This document shows positions 54,718 to 64,000 of a DNA stretch of 64,000 nucleotides, piece by piece. The stretch comes from Liolophura sinensis (Eukaryota; Mollusca; Polyplacophora; Chitonida; Chitonidae). Positions within the stretch are counted from its first letter, which is position 1. Each line of letters begins with the position of its first letter. The stretch is taken from NCBI RefSeq assembly GCF_032854445.1, contig NC_088301.1:56804512-56868511 (forward strand). Reading direction: 5' to 3'. The notes under the pieces were generated by a model, which saw nothing but the letters and a program-made list of their open reading frames with translations, did not search any database and had not been told where the DNA came from. Made by a program: the position numbers and the translations under genes.

Positions 54718-55980
54718 GGTCTCCTCATATCAATGTGTGTGTGTGTGTGTGTGTGTAGGCTAGACTTGTAAATGGCCACAGACCCCCATTAGTTTTCCAT
54801 AAGCGACAATGTTAACGTTTAGCGCTGTAGCTCAGTCCCAAACATTCCTAGGCCAATAAGCTTTGGTGCTTACCTGGCCCAGCATGTGAGACAGAAGCTG
54901 TAAAAATCTTGACATAGGTTGACCGTCAAAATCTGGACCTTTCCATGCCGGCAGCTGGGAGGGGTGCCTAGCAACGCCAAGGGGATGTCACTCGCAGCCT
55001 CATCACCACCTGTCTCCTTGTGTCCTCTCGCCCAGAATTTCAAACTTTAACCATTAAAACTCATACCTGCCCAAAGCTTAGACAATTTCCATCATTTTGA
55101 TACCAAGCATGCACCTGTACACCAAAAACGGCAGGCTGGCAGCAAAAAAAAGACTTTACACCCTAAAATACACAGAACTACAATCGTCCCTACTGAAAAA
55201 CGGAAGTTGTAATGGGGGTCTGTGTCAAATAAGCTTGTCGGCCTGGCCTGGGGGAAGCAGGGAAAGGCGGGGGGAGCCTCTATTTGTTATGGGGAGGGCC
55301 CCAAGGGGGGCATGCGCCAGAACCTATACTCTGTATACTACTTCTATACATGTCGGCCTATGTCTTTTTCTTCACTCCCTTTCACTCTATCAACTTCACA
55401 CTTTCCAGGCGTATTACTGATGACCCAAAATAGTGAAGTGTTGAGTATTTGAAAATAAAATGTGTTCTGCGGCACCGCGTACTTGGAAAGTCAGAACTAA
55501 CGTACTACCTCTCTTTCAAAGTCGGGAGTACCGTACTATCTCTGACAAAAATGTATCTGTAGCACTGCTTTCTTCAGTTGATTTACTTATGTACCTGTTT
55601 TAAAACGCTAACAATACGAATCACTGTCATCATATGTTAAAGACTATTTCACTGATACAAATCTAGCCAAATGTGGAAGAGGAGCCAGTGTGTGAGCTAT
55701 GATGAAACAACTGCACCGCGTTAGACACCTTACAAACCTCCTAACGTTACTAGGTCAAAAGTTACCTTTAGTGTCTTCGGTGCAAAAGACATGTCTTGAT
55801 GTCAACAGTGAATGTCACCATAGCTCACCACATTCCCCAGCTCACGCAATTACTGACGTGATAAGCACGGCCAGGTGTGTCGTTCTCGTCGCCCGTCATC
55901 TGCTTAAAAGAAGGATAAAGGCCTTGAACACCTATCACAGGAAAACTATTTACCGCCACTTTCTGATCAGAGAACCAAAC
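54718..55980. other. Sequence upstream of prokineticin-like gene, copy 2
   Basis: Same content as 47861-49123, including (TG)n at 54734-54756. Two of the three substitutions or indels between the copies lie here. Confidence 0.6.
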
Positions 55981-58900
55981 ATGAGATTTCTACTGTTTTT
56001 CTTCGCAGTGCTGGCGTATGCCAAGGTGAGTTCATTTCCATAACTTAATGTTTATCATGGCTTGTGGCCAACATTTTCGAAAAACGGGGAAGTTTTACAT
56101 GTCAGTTTAACACGTCGTATCACAATGTGTGACTTTCGAGGGGACATAATGAATTTGATTAAAATGTTCAGCTTAAATTTTAGACACAAAATGGTGTACA
56201 CGTAGGCCTACACTATAAAGGTGCGTTATACCAAATGGACGAAATCTTTAGCTTGTGCTGATGTTAATAGCACCAAGGCCCAATTTTATACGTATAAATG
56301 CTTTATTCTAACTGTAAGTAGGTAACAAAGAAGGACCTTCTGTATTCCACGGGAAAACATTCAACACTGGACACGATTTCAGTACCATAACTTGGTAAAA
56401 AGAGAGTGAAAAGTAGAAAGAAAAAAGAAAAATATTTAAAGAACAAGACAGCACTTGGCTAAAACATTTTTCAGTCGAAAGCAGGATATTTAAGCTTTGA
56501 AAAAGTATCATACTTTATTATTTTAATGCGATTTCACCTAATGACATGTAAAACAAAATGACAACACTACACAAATAGCTGGTGTGAGTCCAGGCAGCCA
56601 TCTTGAGAATTTTATCCAATCAAACATGTTGCTATCTGATTACTTGGCCTAAGCGGTAACGTAGCCTATACCCATTCATTCAATAACGTACGTGACATAT
56701 GATAACACAAACCTACTGCATAAGACACCAGTTTGAAGTCGTTTACAACGATTTAGTTACGTGCAGCAGAAGTGTAATATTCGGGGCCTCCGTGGCTCAG
56801 TTGGTTAGCGCGCTAACGCAGCGCAATGACCCAGGAGTCTCTCACCAATGCGGCCGCTGTGAGTTCAAGTCCAGATCATGCTGGTTTCCTCTCCGGTCGT
56901 ACGTGTGAAGGTCCTCCAGCAACCTGCGGATGGTCGTAGGTTTCCCTCGGGCTCTGCCCGGTTTTCACCCACCATAATGCTGGCCGCCGTCGTATAAGTG
57001 AAATATTCTTGCGTACGGCGTAAAACACCAATCAAATAAATAAATAAAGTGTAATATTCAAGGACGGCATCACAAATAATGTCAGACAGTAGGGCCTATA
57101 CCAGTAGCATACCGTCTCAGCCTAAACCGCATTCATCTCCCCAAATACATTTTATGTCGTTCATATCAGCCTTTAGTCAGCAGTTTCTAAATAACAAATA
57201 TCAGGCTCAGTGCAAAATTAATAGGGGGTACCGAAGGTTTATGGGAATGAGAAGGCGGCATCTCATCAGACAATGCTTAAGTAAAAATTAATTAAATCTT
57301 ATGATATAATTTTCTCTCTCTGAATTTATCACAACTGAAGAATTTAAATTTTGCTCCTTCGTCTTTCTCGCATACATTATTTAATTCTTTTATAAAATAC
57401 AGTAAAATTGTTTTTCAAGCCGAGGTGATTTCTCTTATGTTCGCGACAACTAGGTCAGCAATGCTTTCGTCTTAGAAGTCACCGCTACAAAACTGAAGCA
57501 TAAAATCCAGCGACAGTCGAATGCCGGGATCCGATTCAGTGGTGCTTAGATTTATTTCCATTTGTTTTTGTATTGAGCATGAATCTTTTTGGACAAAAAT
57601 CCTATTGCAACTTTGTAAACATTTAACAGGAGTCAAATCACCAGCACATCCCCGCTAGAGGCTACGGACTGAACCAGGAAAATACCTTCGGCATTAGAGA
57701 GCTAAAGTAAACATAACGTCACCTCGATAATGTAGACGCGCTGAAGCTGTGTCAAGAAGAAGTTTCAAAAAAATTTTACTGATTTGAAAAAAAATCTAAA
57801 AAATATTTAATACCGGTTTAAGATACTTTGAATGGTTATCTTTCAGTGGACATAAACATTAGAAAGGTGCTGTCTTTCACTTTAAATAGTAGGTCGTGTG
57901 GAATCGAACGTAAAGAACGCCATTCTTTTGAAAAAAGCCTTGCTCAAAAGTCACTCTTTCTGGAAGATGCTATGTAGTTAACATCTTACTGAAGTCCTTC
58001 TTTTTAGAGAGTTCTAGGAAAACGTCCAGCTGAAGCATGTTGACAGGTTGCACGTAACCATTGAGGGAGATAACTCCGGCTATGCCAAGTGTTTGGGCAA
58101 ATTATGTTGAATACGTCTGTTCTGTGATTGACGCAGACTCACTGCAGGCTAGCGTTCGAGATTCTGTTCTAGCGTTCCATTCAAGTATTCAGGTATTTAA
58201 TTCAGAGCAAAAAGCAATGTTGACTCTGTGACTGGCATATGAACAAGTTACCTTAATCTTGAGAGTGTGGGATTCAGCTGACCTTACGATTCTACACAAA
58301 AAGCTCATCACTTAAGGCCATGGATTATTGTCCAGAACTTACAAACATCTGCAAATTACACATATATCTGCTAATATATTGAATTGACGTCATAGAATTT
58401 TTTTCGCGATTCTCTCGATCACGCGTTTGCAAAAGAGCCCCAGCGATTTGCTTTCTTGCTATTGTGCAGGCCATGTAATTCTATTTTACTCGTAGTCTTT
58501 CACGCTGGGGTGGAATTTTGATTTTCGCATGACAGGTTGCTATAGTGCATTTTACTCATGGGAAAGGATGTACCGTAGTGTATCGGGCTGGACAAAATAA
58601 TTAACCTTAACTCTTCAACTTTCCGGAAACTTTCCAGAATTTCAAAATGGAATTCAAAAAGTATATACATTGCTCACAAATGGAACAAAATGTATCAATC
58701 TTCTCAAAACCATGAAGGATTAAAAAAAAATGTTTCAAAAAATTTTACACATATCATCCCAAAAGTGCTGCTCTTCGAAGCCAATTAACATTCCTTGACT
58801 TCGATTTTATATTGTAATAATAATAACGCGTTCCAAATCCACAGGTGGTTGTTTTGAAGTGGACATTCCATTATATCTATTACCTTCATTTCATGTGTCT

Positions 58901-59244
58901 TTTTTCAGGCCCAGACCACCACTGAGCAACCAAACTGCTCAGGTCCCTCGGACTGCGGGGAAGCAGAATGCTGCGTCCATTCGGACTTCATCGGGAAGCG
59001 GTTCATCTTTAACGACCTTTTCGGTGGACACAAGGGCGAGTGCCAGCTTATGAGGACATTGGGTCAGTCCTGCCACATTTCCGACCTCCACGACGTCTTC
59101 AACAGGGACATGTTTGAGTTTAGCTGCCCATGCCAAGCAGGTCTGGAGTGTCGAGGGGAAACCATAGAAGAGAATGGCGGGTCAGTCATCCACCATAACC
59201 CGAAGTGCCAGTTGCCCGCTGGCAAAACCACTCCAGCGTCATAG
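55981..59244 (+). CDS. Prokineticin/astakine-like secreted protein, copy 2 (126 aa)
   Basis: Exons 55981-56025 and 58909-59244. The coding sequence appears identical to copy 1, with the same signal peptide, ten-cysteine pattern, intron position and intronic SINE. The upstream DNA is duplicated only as far as the Tc1 remnant (about 2 kb before the ATG), which should include the proximal promoter. If the assembly is right, gene dosage of this secreted factor is doubled. Confidence 0.8.
56783..57046 (+). mobile_element. tRNA-derived SINE, copy 2
   Basis: Copy of 49926-50189 carried by the tandem duplication, with the same 13-bp target duplications (56770-56782 and 57047-57059). It is therefore not an independent insertion. 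Confidence 0.9.
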
Positions 59245-61140
59245 ATAGCTATAATATGTAAGAGAATGCAGATTGTGGTAAAGTGTTCATTGCAGAGCAA
59301 ACACATCTGAAAGTAAACGCCCTTATGTTGTTGTACACGGCATTGAAGCAAAATATTTTTGTCAGTTCTAATTTGATTTAATTTAAGTTCACAAACATAA
59401 AATATACTACGAAATAAGTGTATCAGTTGAACAAAAGTTTTATTTTGTTACAATTCAAACGGAAAAGCACTAAGTCTAACATCGTAACTGTAATGTTTTC
59501 TCTGATTGATTAAAATCAATTTATCGAGGCTGCTGATTCGCACAACACCCTATTCAGAATTCGTTTATGATTACGTTTAAATGTACGCTTCCGGTGACAG
59601 ACTATTCACAAACACTTATGTATATAATTTCTGTATATGTATACCCTTGGCAGTTTTGAGAGTAAAATCTCAATTCACGATAATGGAAGAATTGGCGGCT
59701 GGACATACTGATATATAACATCAATGGTAAGAGATTGATCTATCTGCAAAGAAAAAGACCACAATAGTCAGATCTATACTTCCTCCATCTTGTCCTCAAA
59801 CTTACTGATGTGTATAATACTGGACATCTTCCGTAAACATGAACGACCTTCACTATAAATACCCGCATACATTACAAGCTGCATTCATTACATATATGAT
59901 ATCAAATGACATATACAGGCCAAACACTAAGGAAAATTGCCTTTAAAAAAGGGAAGAGTTTTAGCACAAAGTATAACTCGCTCTTGGAGATTCCGCGCAA
60001 GTGTTCACATTTTGAGGAATGAAATACAATTCCCCCTCACTGTCCATTCCCTTACAGTAAGATAAATGACACAAATAAGAATAGAAGTAAAATTTCCAAA
60101 AGCTTGAGTTCGTCGAAAAAATCTCAACACATCTACTAAAAATATAGAATAAAAGACAATATCTTGAAGAATACCGATGACAGATTATATTAAAATTACA
60201 CGTTACAAAATAGACATGATACAAATGGGTTGAGCATATCGGTTATAAAATGAATTAATGATTAAGTTTGGAAAATATCATGCTTAGTTTCAATGCGTGG
60301 GATAAATAGCACTCCGACAATGCGGACAATTGACCAAATGTAGTATTCATCAGTATTATCGTTTGGAGACTCGTTAGAATGGAATGTATAAAAAAAATTG
60401 ATCGGAAATGACCAGTTTACACGAGGGCCTTCTCGTATGGGCGAAATTGATAATCACCGGAAAAATGAGATGGACCCAGTGATTGGGAAAACCGCTGTAA
60501 TTCTTGGCCCACCATTGGACGTTTATGGTCAGTTGTCAAATTGGCGGACATTTTTGTGCCACTAGCTTCTGTTCTAACATTTGCTACATATACTGGTACT
60601 GTGTTTTATTCCTGTGGAAGTGCAGTTTACATATTTTAAACACATTTTCATTTTATCGAAGTGTGAATTCACAAAACGTTGACTTGTTAAAAATCTAAAG
60701 TCGTAATTTAGCTGGTCATGTGACGATAACATTACCAAGGGGACATTCCTGACGACATTTGGCATCCGCATTTGTAAGTTTTTGAGATTTTGCACATTGA
60801 CTAACTATAGCCCAACGTCACATGTCTGGAATCGTGCATCAGCATTCCAGCAAGGGAATACTCCTGTAGACAACATTAAACAGACGTAATGCAAAACATT
60901 GGAAGTCCATAATACTATATAGGATGAGGATGGCACTGAACAAAGAATATATGTAGATTAAAATACCTGATTGAGCTCTACAATTGTATATGTATATTTA
61001 ATATGTCTAGGACAAGAAAGCCTTGAGTTGCTTCCGTGAAAATATAGTAAAATGTCAAATGGCCCCGATGGATATCTTCTATAAAATGTTCCAATAAAAA
61101 CAACATTAATTAGGGCAAACTCCAAAGACAGCCTGTTTTA
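59245..61140. other. 3' flank of copy 2 and intergenic DNA
   Basis: The part to 60777 duplicates 52389-53921; beyond it the sequence is unique. No coding exon or element recognised. Confidence 0.6.
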
Positions 61141-61927
61141 TCAGTCCTTGGTTATTCCAATTTTGATGAACGACAAGCATCGCCCCATCGCCTCGAAGCA
61201 TGGCCGGTAGAAGGCTGTCAGTATAATCTCCCAGATTCGGCGGAAGCAGTTCAGTTCGATGAAGAAGGACTTGATGCAAGGCTCGCAGATCCAAATGTTA
61301 CAGAATGCCAGACATGCAAAATACACTCCCCAGATCACGGACAATGGCAAACCGAGGATGAGGGTGGTAATGCGGTAACACCAGAGCTTTGTGTTGGAAA
61401 ACACCTGACGAAATGAAAAGCATGTATACAGGTATATGCGTGATTTTGATCCGGGAGATCCTACGCTAATATCTAGTAACAGGTTGGATGAATTTAGGCA
61501 CCAGTTTCTTTTCGTTTAAACAACTTAACATAACATACACAATGACAGTATCTCAGAATTAAGGACGAAGGGCGATATTGCTGTTGAGGCTCTTAATAAC
61601 AAGGTTCTAAATAGACTAGTACGAAAAACTGAAATACATAAATGAAGATTACTGATTTGTTTTGTGGCAATGCCATTTTAACTTTAGCATTGTTCTTGGA
61701 AAATTTACCTCGAGGATTCACTTTACTCTACATCTAGAGTAATTCCATGCAAAAGATTATCATGTAGAAATTCGTCAGGATGTACGTTTGCCTTAGAGTA
61801 GCAGGTGTTACTTATCACAGATAATTTATATCTGACACATTTACGGTACCTTGAAACTGATAAGCCAGATCTTGTCAAAGGAGTGCACGCCTGGGTCGGG
61901 CTCGCCAATAATATCCGTGAACGCGAT
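61141..61927 (-). CDS. Caveolin, last two exons
   Basis: Minus-strand exons 61927-61850 (78 nt) and 61404-61141 (stop TGA at 61143-61141), joined in phase 0. The first holds 'AFTDIIGEPDPGVHSFDKIW', matching the caveolin signature region and start of the scaffolding domain; the second holds the scaffolding end 'TKLWCYRITTLILGLP', the intramembrane hairpin 'LSVIWGVYFACLAFCNIWIC' and the conserved 'PCIKSFFIE', then 'RPCFEAMGRC', the usual C-terminal pattern with palmitoylatable cysteines. Caveolins oligomerise in the inner leaflet of the plasma membrane to form caveolae. The upstream N-terminal exon(s) were not identified to 64000 and may lie outside the window. Identity is secure; the paralogue type is not. 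Confidence 0.92.

Positions 61928-64000
<2,073 letters not shown>

Larger units (their letters stand above)
53922..60777. repeat. Tandem duplication, copy 2 (6856 bp)
   Basis: Direct repeat of 47065-53921. The junction reads 'catttgtaagttctacgctg': 'gtt' is shared by the end of copy 1 (as at 60778-60780) and the start of the unit (47065-47067), a three-base microhomology. Confidence 0.97.

Overview
The window is eukaryotic nuclear DNA: AT-rich, with GT-AG introns, low coding density, microsatellites, tRNA-derived SINEs, DNA transposons and an LTR retroelement. PRPF18, a caveolin, a prokineticin/astakine-like secreted protein and a SINE type common in molluscs suggest a marine invertebrate, most likely a lophotrochozoan and perhaps a mollusc. 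I cannot name the species.

Layout. 1-2364 (+) holds the 3' exons of PRPF18. 3894-4093 is a 200-base assembly gap. 5343-15512 (-) is a large secreted-protein gene that I do not recognise. Its exons alternate between 'S' exons of exactly 47 nt (seven copies) and longer 'L' exons (six copies), and every junction keeps frame to a predicted 695 residues. An in-intron stop and poly(A) signal predict a short isoform. This is the best candidate in the window for an undescribed family. An 85-bp minisatellite (16152-16913) lies between it and the divergently oriented gene 18997-26305 (+), which encodes a signal-peptide protein of 243 aa that is extremely Lys/Arg-rich and full of dibasic sites.

29157-44701 is a GC-richer block of dead mobile DNA. 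It contains a Ty3/Gypsy fragment on the minus strand (LTR candidate, integrase, reverse transcriptase, protease; RNase H missing). This abuts a truncated Polinton/Maverick element with protein-primed DNA polymerase B, integrase, packaging ATPase, major capsid protein and several accessory genes. Most are broken by stops and frameshifts, but one 443-aa gene is open.

46393-47858 is a Tc1-like DD34E transposon with 28-bp inverted repeats, a TA target duplication and a recognisable empty target site next door. A 6.86-kb tandem duplication starts inside this transposon (47065-53921 and 53922-60777). It gives two almost identical copies of a two-exon, ten-cysteine prokineticin/astakine-like gene, each with the same SINE in its intron. 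61141-61927 (-) holds the last two exons of a caveolin. The rest is intergenic, ending with an (AT)n microsatellite.

The genes form no operon or pathway. The shared theme is host secreted proteins (the modular protein, the basic precursor, the cytokine-like pair) between blocks of selfish DNA. Several frame breaks and copy differences fall in homopolymers, so some disruptions may be assembly indels; in-frame stops and catalytic-residue changes in the elements look like genuine decay.
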